A stretch of 64,000 nt of DNA from Sinorhizobium garamanticum. Its GTDB lineage: Bacteria; Pseudomonadota; Alphaproteobacteria; Rhizobiales; Rhizobiaceae. Shown here in pieces: positions 1-8,217 of this stretch. The position numbers and the translations under genes are program-made. The stretch covers positions 2,921,001-2,985,000 of the forward strand of contig NZ_CP120373.1 of assembly GCF_029892065.1 (NCBI RefSeq), read 5' to 3'. Under the pieces are notes generated by a model, which saw nothing but the letters and a program-made list of their open reading frames with translations, searched no databases and was not told where the DNA came from. Position 1 is the first letter of the stretch. Each line of letters starts with the position of its first letter.

Positions 1-1066
1 GGCTGAGCTTGACTTCGAGGGCTGAGGTGATCTTGCCGATGACATCGTCCTGGACGGCGAAGATATCGCGGTACTGGCGATCGTAGCGCTCGGCCCAGAG
101 CGAAAGACCGGTCGTCGCGTCGATCAGCTTGACGTTGATGCGCAGCCGCGTATCCGCCCGCTGCAACGAGCCTTCGAGCACGTAGTGGACGCCGAGTTCG
201 GAGGCGACGTCCTGGATCGTCGCCTCCGAACCGCGCACGGCGAGGACGGAATGACGGGCGATGACGAAGAGACCGGAGAGCTTCGAGAGTTCGGTGATCA
301 GATCGTCGGTGAGACCCTGCGCCAGATGGTCCTGCGTTTCGTCGCCGCTGACGTTGATGAAGGGCAGCACGGCGACCGAAGGCTTGTCCGGCAGCGGATA
401 GGCGATGCGCTGGGGAGGGGGCTCAGGCCAGAACAGCGTCCAGGGCTGCCACCAGAGAGTGGCCCCGGCAAGCACGGTCGCACCGCTCACGGCGCCAACG
501 AGCCAGGTGCTGCGGCGCCTGGGTGCGGCGACCGTCTTGCCGGCCGCCGCCGGGTCGAGCACGACGCGATAGACGCGCACCGGCTCCGGGATGTTCTTCA
601 CCTTCTGCTCGCCGAGCGAGACGAAGCCGACGGCAAGCTTCGTCCTCAGTTGGTCGTAGGCAGAGCCGGAAATCGCGATGCCGCCCGGTTCGGCGAGCGG
701 TTCCAGGCGGGCGGCGATGTTGACCCCGTCACCGTGGATATCGTCGCCCTCGACGATGACGTCGCCAAGGTTGACGCCGATGCGGAAATCGAGCCGCCGC
801 TCCGGCGGTATGCCGGCGTTGCGCCGGGCCATCTGCCGCTGCACCTCCACAGCGCAGCGAAGCGCATCGACGACGCTGTGGAACTCGACGAGCAGGCCGT
901 CGCCCATGGTCTTGACAAGGCGCCCGTGATGCTCGGCGATCTGCGGCTCGAAGACTTCGGCAAAATCCGCCTGGAAGCGGATGCGCGTGTCCTCCTCGTC
1001 GATCCGGCTCAAACGGCTGTAACCGACGACATCGGCAATCAGGATGGCTGCGAGACGGCGCTCCAT
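1..1066 (-). CDS. Class III adenylate/guanylate cyclase with TolB-like domain (3' end outside window)
   Basis: The reading frame starts at an ATG at 1066 and runs off the left edge, so about 355 residues are visible and the C-terminus is missing. Residues 1-170 form a class III nucleotide cyclase catalytic domain: metal-binding Asp12 lies in LIADVVGYS and Asp56 in KTMGDGLLVEF. A single membrane segment follows near residues 189-210. After it comes the PSVAVLPFINVSGD motif of TolB-like domains that link cyclases to TPR repeats. The order matches the complete protein at 14427-16160, so the missing part is probably TPR repeats. The predicted role is making cAMP, or acting as a cyclase-like sensor at the inner membrane. 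The substrate cannot be fixed from sequence alone. Confidence 0.88.
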   Translation of the reverse strand, partial: MERRLAAILIADVVGYSRLSRIDEEDTRIRFQADFAEVFEPQIAEHHGRLVKTMGDGLLVEFHSVVDALRCAVEVQRQMARRNAGIPPERRLDFRIGVNLGDVIVEGDDIHGDGVNIAARLEPLAEPGGIAISGSAYDQLRTKLAVGFVSLGEQKVKNIPEPVRVYRVVLDPAAAGKTVAAPRRRSTWLVGAVSGATVLAGATLWWQPWTLFWPEPPPQRIAYPLPDKPSVAVLPFINVSGDETQDHLAQGLTDDLITELSKLSGLFVIARHSVLAVRGSEATIQDVASELGVHYVLEGSLQRADTRLRINVKLIDATTGLSLWAERYDRQYRDIFAVQDDVIGKITSALEVKLS

Positions 1067-2054
1067 GCCCGGTCTTCCATGCGCGGCTTTCCCGCAGTGC
1101 GTGTACTCGGTCGGCTTCCTCGGCATGATAATTCATGCCACCATTCACGTGCCACAAAGACCGCCGCACGTCAGGAAGTCGCGCGGCGGCCGCAAAGGTC
1201 AGAAAGGGACGTGAGCCGGAACCGGCCCCCAACTTTTGCGACAGCTTACAGCAGGTGCTTCTCCGACGCCATTGCGGCGGCGGGGCGCGGCCTTTGCGCG
1301 TGCCGGGTGCGCTGCGGGCGGGACCCGTGGACGTCGTCGGACAACGGGCGCGCCGTCGTTGAGGTTGCGTTTCGCCCGATCTTTGGTTCCCGGGGGACGG
1401 CGCACCGAAACACAAAATCAGAGCCCGTTCCGCTGGAACGGGCTCTGATGGTAGTTCGCGACGAAATGCCTGCCAACTTGCTGGCGCTCATCCATTGCCA
1501 GAAAACGCCGTGCCCGCCCGACGATGACTTCGGGCCAATCCGCTTGTAATCCCCCCCTCGGGAACCGCCGCCATTCCTGCGAGTTCTCACTCCCAATCAG
1601 AGCCCACTGCCAGTAGCGAGCTCTGATCTAAATGGCTACTGAAATGAATTCTTAGAAAAGAATTCTCACGGATTTGCGTGCTCATATTTGCCAAATCCCA
1701 CGCCCCGGTCCAGTAACTTTTAAGGGCGATCTGTAACGAAAATCGATTTGTCTTCCCCGTGGTGACGGTCGCTCCGGGACCAGTCCAAAATCCGAAACGT
1801 TGAGCCTGTTGCATGGCCTCCTGAGCCGGGATGGAACGGGACGAGATCGTGCGTAAATTCAAATCGTTACAGGCGTCTTTCACGTGTACGACTTGTGCGT
1901 GGCGCCGCGGTACAACCGATTTCGAAAGGGGGCCAGCGATGGCTCACAGCGACGCAAATGCGACGCATCGTACCCAGAAGGTGAAAGGCGAGCTTACAGC
2001 GCCGCGCGTCCAATCGGACGCGCAAAGGTCGCTGTAGCACTTTGAATTGCTGCA
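1067..2054. other. Long intergenic region without a convincing gene
   Basis: About 990 bases lie between the cyclase start and the end of the phospholipid operon. I see no reading frame with a ribosome binding site and recognisable protein. It holds a perfect hairpin (1419-1447), a weaker related hairpin near 1595-1622 with CAGAGC/GCTCTG arms, an EcoRI-like repeat AAGAATTC near 1650-1665, and a palindromic repeat at 1995-2055. A 98-residue minus-strand frame over 1587-1883 resembles nothing I know. Confidence 0.6.
1419..1447 (-). terminator. Perfect 13-bp hairpin, possible terminator
   Basis: CAGAGCCCGTTCC and its exact reverse complement are separated by three bases (GCT). Read on the minus strand, the stem is followed by ATTTTGTG, a short T-run, so it could end minus-strand transcripts coming from the phospholipid operon. 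Confidence 0.5.
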
Positions 2055-2055
2055 T
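1995..2055. repeat. RIME-like palindromic repeat
   Basis: TACAGCGCCGCGCGTCC, AAT, GGACGCGCAAAGGTCGCTGTA, then the tail CTTTGAATTGCTGCAT. This is an intact copy of the repeat family seen throughout the window. It lies directly at the stop codon of the CDP-alcohol phosphatidyltransferase and may act as its transcript end. Confidence 0.85.
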
Positions 2056-2705
2056 CAGTGCAAGCCGGATCCTTTCAGCCGCCCGACCAACGTCCATCCG
2101 CGGCGGAACGCCGTCAGTGCCGCACCGAGGGCGACCACCCAGAGGGCGATCGTCAGCACTTCGTTGTGGCCTTGCCACAGGGGCTCGAAGAGGGAGATAG
2201 CCGCGGCGGCGGTGACGGTTGCCATGCGATGCTGCTTGGCCATCGGTCCGGAAAAATCGCTCGGGTTTCCGGTGGCGCGGCCAAGCTCGCGGACATAGGC
2301 GGTGAGCACGGCGAAGGCGCCGGCCGCCCAGCCGAGGCCCGGCGTGCCGATGCCATAGCCGAGCCCCGTGAATATGAGGAGGTCGGCGACGCGATCCGGA
2401 AATTCGTTCCAGAAGGAGCCATCCGGTTCGCCCTTGCCGCCCTCGACGGCGACCATCCCGTCGAAGAGGTTGCAGAGCAGCCGGAGTTGGCAGAACAGGG
2501 CGGCCGAAAGCAGGCACACGATCCGCGCCGCGCCCATGTTCTGTCCCGCCAGGAAGAACGCGCCGCCGGCGAGAGCCGCCGCCACCATGCTCGCTTGCGA
2601 GATCTGGTTGGGCGTGATTGCCCGCGCCGCCATCCATCGGGCGATCGCGCCGGCCCAGCGGGTGTTGCGGCTTGCAAGCGGCCGGCGATCGCCTGTCTCG
2701 GTCAT
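2055..2705 (-). CDS. CDP-alcohol phosphatidyltransferase family protein
   Basis: A 216-residue multi-pass membrane protein of the CDP-OH_P_transf family, which swaps CMP on CDP-diacylglycerol (or a similar CDP-alcohol) for an alcohol head group in the inner membrane. The active-site block lies near residues 85-110, CNLFDGMVAVEGG followed by DGSFWNEFPDR. The canonical pattern is DxxDGxxAR...GxxxDxxxD. Here the first and third Asp are Asn, as seen in a YnbA-like subgroup, so the head group need not be glycerol phosphate. The start at 2705 overlaps the stop of the upstream membrane-protein gene (ATGA). It is the last gene of the plsC-cdsA operon, downstream of the enzyme making its CDP-lipid substrate. 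Confidence 0.88.
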   Translation of the reverse strand: MTETGDRRPLASRNTRWAGAIARWMAARAITPNQISQASMVAAALAGGAFFLAGQNMGAARIVCLLSAALFCQLRLLCNLFDGMVAVEGGKGEPDGSFWNEFPDRVADLLIFTGLGYGIGTPGLGWAAGAFAVLTAYVRELGRATGNPSDFSGPMAKQHRMATVTAAAAISLFEPLWQGHNEVLTIALWVVALGAALTAFRRGWTLVGRLKGSGLH

Positions 2706-2989
2706 GGTTCGCCTCTTTTCCTGGAAATCGAATAGGCATAGGTCCACGCGTAGGTCGTCGAGACCAAGAGCGGGACTGCAACGGTTTGGAGTAATTCGGG
2801 CGTTCCACCGAGGGCGTGGAGCGATACGAGCAGGGTTGCCGAGCCGAGGCAGGCGATCAGCGGCGGCGCCCAGAAACGCGCAAGTCTGCTGAAGCGCTTC
2901 GAAAGACCGTCGATCACGGACTTGAGGAAGAGCGTGAGGCCGGCCGACAGCGCGCCTTGCAGGAGCCCGGAAATGAGCGGCTGTGGCAT
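2702..2989 (-). CDS. Small membrane protein, probably 5'-frameshifted
   Basis: The intact frame gives a 95-residue hydrophobic protein with about three membrane segments, starting at MPQPLISGLLQG. A better start lies upstream: an ATG at 3074 overlaps the cdsA stop as ATGA, like every other junction in this operon. From it runs MSSLRGWARSSTVHVLFAFL in a frame one base out of step. That first segment reads as a membrane helix and then continues naturally into MPQPLISG only if the frame changes near 2986-2993. The gene is therefore probably 2702-3074 with a frameshift (true lesion, sequencing error, or programmed). Function is unknown. Its position between CdsA and a CDP-alcohol transferase suggests a lipid-related role. 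Confidence 0.6.
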   Translation of the reverse strand: MPQPLISGLLQGALSAGLTLFLKSVIDGLSKRFSRLARFWAPPLIACLGSATLLVSLHALGGTPELLQTVAVPLLVSTTYAWTYAYSISRKRGEP

Positions 2990-3070
2990 GGGATACCGCC
3001 CAGCCGCCCATGGCCAGAAAGGCGAAGAGCACATGCACGGTGCTGCTGCGCGCCCAGCCCCTCAAGGAAC

Positions 3071-4021
3071 TCATGAGAGCGACCACCAGTAGCGCACAAG
3101 GTGGAAGAAGATCGGCGCCGAGAAGACGACGGAATCCAGCCTGTCGATCAGCCCGCCGTGACCTTCGATCAGATGACCCCAATCCTTGACGCCGCGATCG
3201 CGCTTGATCGCCGACATCACCAGCCCCCCGAGGAAGCCCATGAGGGTGATGATGAACGACAAGAGGCCTGCCTGGAGCGGCGTGAACGGGGTTATCCACC
3301 ACAGGGCGGCGCCGATCAGCGTGGCGCTGGCAACGCCGCCGACAAAGCCCTCGACCGTCTTCGACGGAGAGAGGTTCGCGGCGATCTTGGTGCGGCCGAA
3401 GAGCTTGCCCCAGACATATTGCAGCACATCGCTCAGTTGCACGACGATCACCAGGAAGGCGATCAGCAGCACGTTGCGCCCTTCATAGCCAGGTATGTCG
3501 AGGGTCAGCAGCGCCGGCACATGCGAGACGCAGAAGACGCAGATCATCAGGGCCCATTGCACTTCGGCGACGCGAAGCAGGAAGCGCTCGGTATCGCCCC
3601 GGAGCACCGAGATGATCGGCATCAGAAGGAAGGCGTAGACCGGAATGAAAATCGAGAAGATGCCGTATTCCTCGGCCCAAAGCAGGTAATACTGGATCGG
3701 CAGGACGAGGAAGAAGGCCGAGGCGAGCGCCCAATGGTCGGCGCGCCGGGTGTAGATGAGCGTGATGAATTCCCTCAGCGCCGCAAAGGAGCAGAAGGCG
3801 AAGAGAACGAGGACACCGATCCGGCCGGCGATGAAGGCGAGGCCGATCAGGATGACCATCGCCCACCAGGCCCGGATACGGGCGTTGAGGTTTTCGACCG
3901 CCGCGTTTGGTCCGTCGGTCGCGAGACGCCGCTCGAGCATGTAGCCGACCGCGGAGGCAACGATCAGCACGCCTAAGATGCCGAGGACGAGGGTTACGAG
4001 ATCGGAGCCTGCCGCAGTCAT
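3071..4021 (-). CDS. cdsA: Phosphatidate cytidylyltransferase
   Basis: A 316-residue inner-membrane enzyme making CDP-diacylglycerol from phosphatidic acid and CTP. The full CDS family signature is present near the C-terminus: SAIKRDRGVKDWGH, then GHGGLIDRLDS (pattern SxxKRx4KDxGx5GHGGxxDRxD). About eight membrane helices precede and surround it. The start at 4021 overlaps the plsC stop (ATGA), so translation is likely coupled. Its substrate is the product of the upstream PlsC and its product feeds the downstream phosphatidyltransferase. Most rhizobia also carry a housekeeping cdsA elsewhere, so this operon copy is probably a second, dedicated one (inference). Confidence 0.93.
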   Translation of the reverse strand: MTAAGSDLVTLVLGILGVLIVASAVGYMLERRLATDGPNAAVENLNARIRAWWAMVILIGLAFIAGRIGVLVLFAFCSFAALREFITLIYTRRADHWALASAFFLVLPIQYYLLWAEEYGIFSIFIPVYAFLLMPIISVLRGDTERFLLRVAEVQWALMICVFCVSHVPALLTLDIPGYEGRNVLLIAFLVIVVQLSDVLQYVWGKLFGRTKIAANLSPSKTVEGFVGGVASATLIGAALWWITPFTPLQAGLLSFIITLMGFLGGLVMSAIKRDRGVKDWGHLIEGHGGLIDRLDSVVFSAPIFFHLVRYWWSLS

Positions 4022-4662
4022 TCGCCGCTCCCTGCCGGTTTCGGAGCAAGCGCCAGGAGGGCGGCTCGCATCCGTTCGAGAAATGCTTCCTTGTCTTCGC
4101 CGGGCGCAATGCGGAGCGCGCTGCCGAAGGTGACGGTGCAGATCAGCGGGATCGGCACGATCTCGCCCTTGGGCATGACGCGGTTCAAATTGTTGATCCA
4201 CACCGGCACGAGATCGAGCTCTGGGCGCTGATCGACCAGATGGAAAATGCCGCTCTTGAAGGGGAGCAGTCGGTCCTCGGTCTGGTTTCGGGTGCCCTCG
4301 GGAAATAGGATCAGCGACGAGCCGGCATCAACGGCCGAGACCATCAGGGCAATCGGATCCTCAGTCCGCTTCTCCCGGTCACGCTCGATCAGCACTGCGT
4401 TGAAGACGTCGCGCCCGATGAAGGCGTTGGTATGCGATTTCAGCCAGTATTCGGCGCCTGCCACCGGGCGGGTCCGGTGGCGCAGCCTTGGCGGCAGCAC
4501 GGCCCAGACGAGGACGAAATCGCCGTGGCTCGAATGATTGGCGAAATAAACACAGGGCCTGGCCGGCAATCCCTCTTCCGGCCAGATGGCGCGAACCGCG
4601 GTTATCGCGCGGGCAAACAGAACGAAGGCAGCCGCAGCGACCTTCGCAACCAAAGCCTTCAT
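4018..4662 (-). CDS. plsC: 1-acyl-sn-glycerol-3-phosphate acyltransferase
   Basis: A 214-residue acyltransferase that adds the second acyl chain to lysophosphatidic acid. The catalytic NHSSHGD (NHx4D) motif is near residue 42 and the phosphate-binding FPEGTR near residue 120, in the expected spacing. An N-terminal hydrophobic helix (residues 5-25) anchors it to the membrane. It is the first gene of the minus-strand operon plsC-cdsA-(small membrane protein)-CDP-alcohol phosphatidyltransferase. A run of G just upstream of the ATG serves as the ribosome binding site. Confidence 0.92.
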   Translation of the reverse strand: MKALVAKVAAAAFVLFARAITAVRAIWPEEGLPARPCVYFANHSSHGDFVLVWAVLPPRLRHRTRPVAGAEYWLKSHTNAFIGRDVFNAVLIERDREKRTEDPIALMVSAVDAGSSLILFPEGTRNQTEDRLLPFKSGIFHLVDQRPELDLVPVWINNLNRVMPKGEIVPIPLICTVTFGSALRIAPGEDKEAFLERMRAALLALAPKPAGSGE

Positions 4663-4907
4663 CCGGATTCAACCCCCCGTCAGCCCCATGACGCTAACGC
4701 AGACTGTAGCACGGCCGTTGCGGCTGGGAAGATGCCTTGTTTGGTGCAAAGCGGAGGGTTGCGACGGGGCCCGCCGAGGATTGCGCATGCAACCAAGAAG
4801 AAGGGACGGAAGTGATAAGGACGAGGAAAAAACATCCCAGCCGGCGGCTTCGCGGCCCAATGCGGCCGCTTGCCGCTCTCATCTTCATCCGACAGAATGG
4901 GAGCGAT

Positions 4908-5459
4908 ATGGCACAGATAGGAATCGAAATACGTCCAGCGCAATCTGGCGACATAGCCGCCATTGGAGAGATCGTAGTCCTGTCGTGGCGGCATACTTTT
5001 GATCGGCTGATCTCACGCCAGTTTCTTAGGTCGATGTCGGAGCAACACCAAGCCAACCGTCACGCCCGAATGTTCTCAACTGCCAACGTTGTCTATCGTG
5101 TTGCGATCACAGAGGGTGCTGGCGTTGTCGGATTCGCGTCAGGCGGCCCCAGCCGTCACTCAGGCTTCCTGGCTGAAAATGAGTTATACGCCATCTACCT
5201 GAAGCCAGGATTTGAACGACGGGGAATTGGCCGCGACTTATTTCGAGGCGTAGCCGATGAACTTATGGCTTCGAGACGCAATGGGTTGTTCCTAACGGCC
5301 TTGTCTGTAAATCCGAACCGCCATTTCTATCGTGCGATGGGCGGTCGCGAAGTAGAAGCGCCAAGCATCGAGTTGGGCAACGAACTCTATACGCAGGTCG
5401 CTTTTGTCTGGGACGATATGGCGCAAATCGTACGCGGCACACGTACCGACCGGGGCTGA
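4908..5459 (+). CDS. GNAT family N-acetyltransferase
   Basis: A 183-residue protein with a complete GNAT fold. The acetyl-CoA binding motif A is YLKPGFERRGIGRDLF near residues 98-113 (R/QxxGxG/A as ERRGIGR), followed by a helix and the late NPNRHFYRAMGG motif where GNATs place Asn and Tyr. The start at 4908 has a GGGAGCG ribosome binding site seven bases upstream. Upstream ATGs in the same frame lack one. The substrate is unknown. Base composition and codon use are a little less GC-rich than in neighbouring genes. It ends three bases before the convergent cyclase gene. Confidence 0.85.
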   Translation: MAQIGIEIRPAQSGDIAAIGEIVVLSWRHTFDRLISRQFLRSMSEQHQANRHARMFSTANVVYRVAITEGAGVVGFASGGPSRHSGFLAENELYAIYLKPGFERRGIGRDLFRGVADELMASRRNGLFLTALSVNPNRHFYRAMGGREVEAPSIELGNELYTQVAFVWDDMAQIVRGTRTDRG

Positions 5460-5462
5460 TGC

Positions 5463-6200
5463 TCAGACTGTGTAAAGCTCAATCGGCTTATCGAAGCCTT
5501 TCAGGCGGTATTCACGGCCTTCGCTTTCGGCCGTTTGGCTCTTCGCCCGCTCACAAACGGCCCTGGTGACGAGAATCCGCCCCGCTTCAGCGGCTGACTG
5601 GGCGCGAGCGGCGGTATTCACAACCGTACCAATCGCAGTCAGGTCGCGATGCGATCGGCCGAATTCTCCGAAGCTGGCCTCGCCGGAGTCGATGCCGATA
5701 CCAACGCCGAGTTCAGTTCCGCGCAAGCCGACACCCTCCGCCAAATGACGTTCACGACGCAATTGGCAGCGGCGCTGGATCTCCCTCGCGGCGAGGACAG
5801 CACGTTCGGCGTGGTCCTCGCGGGGGATCGGAAAGTTGAATATCGCCATGACCGCGTCCCCGACCGTCTTGTTAAGAAGGCCGTCGAATTCCCAAATGGC
5901 TGTGGCACATTCATCGTAGAAATCATCCAGTAGCGACGAGACGGCATCTGCCGAATGCGACTGCGAAAGCGTCGTATAGCCTCGCAGATCCGCAAAAAGC
6001 ACAGACACATCGACAGTGATCTTGCGGGCTTTCATCACGCGCGTGAACATGAGCTCGCAAATCGTGCAGGTGTTCGGATTCATCCGGCTCGGGCGAATGC
6101 CAAAGGCGCGGAAGGGAATGGAAGCCGGTCCGCGCAAAGGCACAGGAAGACGCATCTGCTCCCAGCAGCCCTTGCAAATCCTCGATTGAGAAAACGACAT
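5463..6200 (-). CDS. Adenylate/guanylate cyclase domain protein with N-terminal Cys pairs
   Basis: A 245-residue class III cyclase. Metal Asp71 is in VLFADLRGYTTLS and Asp115 in KTVGDAVMAIFN. The substrate/dimer region GIGIDSGEASFGEFG and the NTAARAQSAAEAG helix follow. Before the catalytic domain there are two CxxC pairs (Cys9/Cys12 and Cys45/Cys48), which look like a small zinc or iron-sulfur module and could be a redox sensor (inference). There is no membrane segment, so it is cytosolic. It is convergent with the GNAT gene, with three bases between the stops. Confidence 0.87.
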   Translation of the reverse strand: MSFSQSRICKGCWEQMRLPVPLRGPASIPFRAFGIRPSRMNPNTCTICELMFTRVMKARKITVDVSVLFADLRGYTTLSQSHSADAVSSLLDDFYDECATAIWEFDGLLNKTVGDAVMAIFNFPIPREDHAERAVLAAREIQRRCQLRRERHLAEGVGLRGTELGVGIGIDSGEASFGEFGRSHRDLTAIGTVVNTAARAQSAAEAGRILVTRAVCERAKSQTAESEGREYRLKGFDKPIELYTV

Positions 6201-6511
6201 CTCGCCCCGCCCGTTTCCTGTCGCTCTGCGATCCTAGCACATTTGGGTACGCCGCCAATGCTCCGCGGAAGCGAGGCGCGAATTGAAGCGGCTTTCGGTT
6301 TTGGTCCTGCCGCCGTTCTCGAAGCGACGGTTGTGCGAGGACGGTGAAATCCTCACGGATGCGTCCGCGAGGCATCCAGGCTGCCATGCGTGGTCCCCGC
6401 GGCCGGAGACAATCTTGCGGGCGCGGTGGTATATTCCGGAGGGAGAATGAAACATGAGGTTGCCGCCGGGAGGGGGAGCGCCCGGCGAGACAAAAACTAA
6501 GGGAGGAAAGC
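6201..6511. other. Intergenic region upstream of gfa
   Basis: 311 bases between the divergent cyclase and gfa. It must hold both promoters, but I cannot pick out a confident -35/-10 pair. No gene or repeat is evident. Confidence 0.5.
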
Positions 6512-7087
6512 ATGGAAATTCCTGTTGCACTACACCCTTATCTCGACGCCGGCATGGCCAAGGGCAGCGCCACCTTCAGCGGTGGAACGCTGGTCTGCGC
6601 CTGCAAGGACCGTCCCGTCAGGGTCCGAGTCAACGGCGGGATCGCCCATAATCACGCCTGCGGCTGCACCAAATGCTGGAAGCCGAAGGGGGCGGCGTTC
6701 TCGATCGTCGCGGTTGCGCCGCATGACAGCATCACGGTTGTCGAAAACGGCGACAAGCTCGAAATCGTCGATCCGACCGCGCTCATCCGGCGGCACGCCT
6801 GCAAGGAATGCGGCGTGCACATGTACGGGCCGGTGGAGCGCGAGCACGCCTTCCAGGGGCTCGACTTCATCCATCCCGAACGGTTCGAGGAGAGTGGCTG
6901 GCCGGAGCCGGGCTTTGCCGCCTTCGTCTCCTCGATCATCGAAAGCGGCATCGACCCCGCGAAGATGAACGGCGTGCGCAATCACCTGAGGCGGATCGGG
7001 CTGGAGCCGTATGACTGCCTGTCGCCGGAACTGATGGACGCTGTCTCCACCTGGGTTGCGAAGAAGAGCGGCGTGCTGAGACAGTGA
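6512..7087 (+). CDS. gfa: S-(hydroxymethyl)glutathione synthase
   Basis: A 191-residue Gfa protein, the usual length for the true enzyme, which speeds condensation of formaldehyde with glutathione in formaldehyde detoxification. Zinc ligands are in place: Cys29 and Cys31 (CAC), Cys50/Cys52/Cys55 (ACGCTKC) and Cys97/Cys100 (ACKEC). The C-terminal extension ([20 protein letters not shown], then [11 protein letters not shown]) is typical of Gfa and separates it from the shorter GFA-fold proteins in this window. A strong ribosome binding site (GGGAGGAAAG) precedes the ATG. No glutathione-dependent formaldehyde dehydrogenase gene is adjacent. Confidence 0.93.
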   Translation: MEIPVALHPYLDAGMAKGSATFSGGTLVCACKDRPVRVRVNGGIAHNHACGCTKCWKPKGAAFSIVAVAPHDSITVVENGDKLEIVDPTALIRRHACKECGVHMYGPVEREHAFQGLDFIHPERFEESGWPEPGFAAFVSSIIESGIDPAKMNGVRNHLRRIGLEPYDCLSPELMDAVSTWVAKKSGVLRQ

Positions 7088-7205
7088 ACGACGGGAGCGG
7101 ATCGGGTAGGATCGACCTCGGCGCACCCGGGTGAGGCCGGCGCGGAAATCGCTCCCGTCGGCTTCACTGATGGCTGTGCGAGCAACCAACGGGAGGAGGG
7201 CGACC

Positions 7206-7985
7206 GTGGCAAACGAACTCAAGCATGCGCCGGATTTCAGCCTCAAAGGCAAGGTGACCTTTGTGACGGGCGCCTCACGCGGGATCGGTCGCGCCTGCGC
7301 GCTGGCCTGCGCGGCTGCCGGCTCGGACATCGTGCTTGGCCTGCGCGACATCGCGGCGTCCGCGGAATTGATCGGCGACATCCGGGAGATGGGACGGAAA
7401 GTCCTTCCCGTCCAGCTCGATCTTTCGAACCGCGCCGACATCGAGGCCTCGGTCGCCGAGGCAATCGCGATGTTTGAGAGGATCGACGTGCTCGTCAACA
7501 ATGTCGGCGTCGCGCCCGGCAACCTCGCCGAGGACGTCGTAGAGGCCGATCTCGACGAGATCCTCAACGTCAACGTCAAGGGCACGTTCCTGATGACACA
7601 GGCGGTCGGCCGGGAGATGATCGCGCAGAAGGCGGGCCGCATCATCAGCATCAGCTCGCAGGCGGGCACCGTGACGCTGCGCGGCGAGGCGATCTATTGC
7701 ATGAGCAAGGCGGCGATCAACCATCTCTCCCGGTGCCTGGCCGCCGAGTGGGCGCGCTACGGCATCACCGTCAACACCGTCTCGCCGACCTTCATCTGGA
7801 CCGACGGGACAAAGCCGGCGCTTTCCGACAAGGACTTTTACGAGCGCACGCTCGGCCACATTCCGCTCGGCCGGATCGGCGATACGGACGACGTCGTCGG
7901 CGCCGTCGTCTTCCTGGCCTCGCCGGCCGCTTCGCTGATCACGGGTCTGAACCTGCTCGTCGACGGCGGCTGGTCGGTCGCTTGA
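7206..7985 (+). CDS. SDR family NAD(P)-dependent oxidoreductase
   Basis: A 259-residue classical short-chain dehydrogenase/reductase. The cofactor motif TGASRGIG lies near residue 18, NNVG near residue 95, catalytic Ser in ISISSQAG, and YCMSK supplies Tyr and Lys. The C-terminal LITGLNLLVDGGWSVA is typical. I chose the GTG at 7206 because GGGAGGAGGG sits just upstream; the in-frame ATGs before it lack such a site. The substrate is unknown. It is followed by a palindromic repeat and then a ketopantoate-reductase-like gene in the same direction, so the two may be used together. Confidence 0.9.
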   Translation: MANELKHAPDFSLKGKVTFVTGASRGIGRACALACAAAGSDIVLGLRDIAASAELIGDIREMGRKVLPVQLDLSNRADIEASVAEAIAMFERIDVLVNNVGVAPGNLAEDVVEADLDEILNVNVKGTFLMTQAVGREMIAQKAGRIISISSQAGTVTLRGEAIYCMSKAAINHLSRCLAAEWARYGITVNTVSPTFIWTDGTKPALSDKDFYERTLGHIPLGRIGDTDDVVGAVVFLASPAASLITGLNLLVDGGWSVA

Positions 7986-8092
7986 GGCTCGCTCAACCTC
8001 TCGAAGATCGAGGAGCAGCTACGCTCGGCGAGTGGTTACTGATACGCCGCCGAGGCGTGATTTGGCATGGCGAAGCTGATATCCTGCGCGGG

Positions 8093-8197
8093 CTGCAGCG
8101 CCGCGCGTCTTATTAGACGCGCAAAGGACGCTGCAGCACTTTGAATTGCTGCGTGTTTTTATCCTTAATCCGCTCGCGGTCTAAGGAAACATGCAGT
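8093..8197. repeat. RIME-like palindromic repeat with distal stem
   Basis: CTGCAGCGCCGCGCGTC, TTATTA, GACGCGCAAAGGACGCTGCAG, then CTTTGAATTGCTGCGTG and a second arm ending in AAGGAAACATGCAGT. It is a full-length copy between the SDR and ketopantoate-reductase genes. Confidence 0.85.
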
Positions 8198-8217
8198 GAA
8201 CGCGGGGAGGGAAAGCC

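Noticed and set aside
185..1549. 454-residue plus-strand frame
   Set aside because: It is the antisense shadow of the cyclase gene. The minus strand gives clear cyclase motifs in the same region, while the plus-strand product is Arg/Gly/His-rich without domains.
1587..1883. 98-residue minus-strand frame
   Set aside because: No ribosome binding site, no known domain, and it runs through local inverted repeats.
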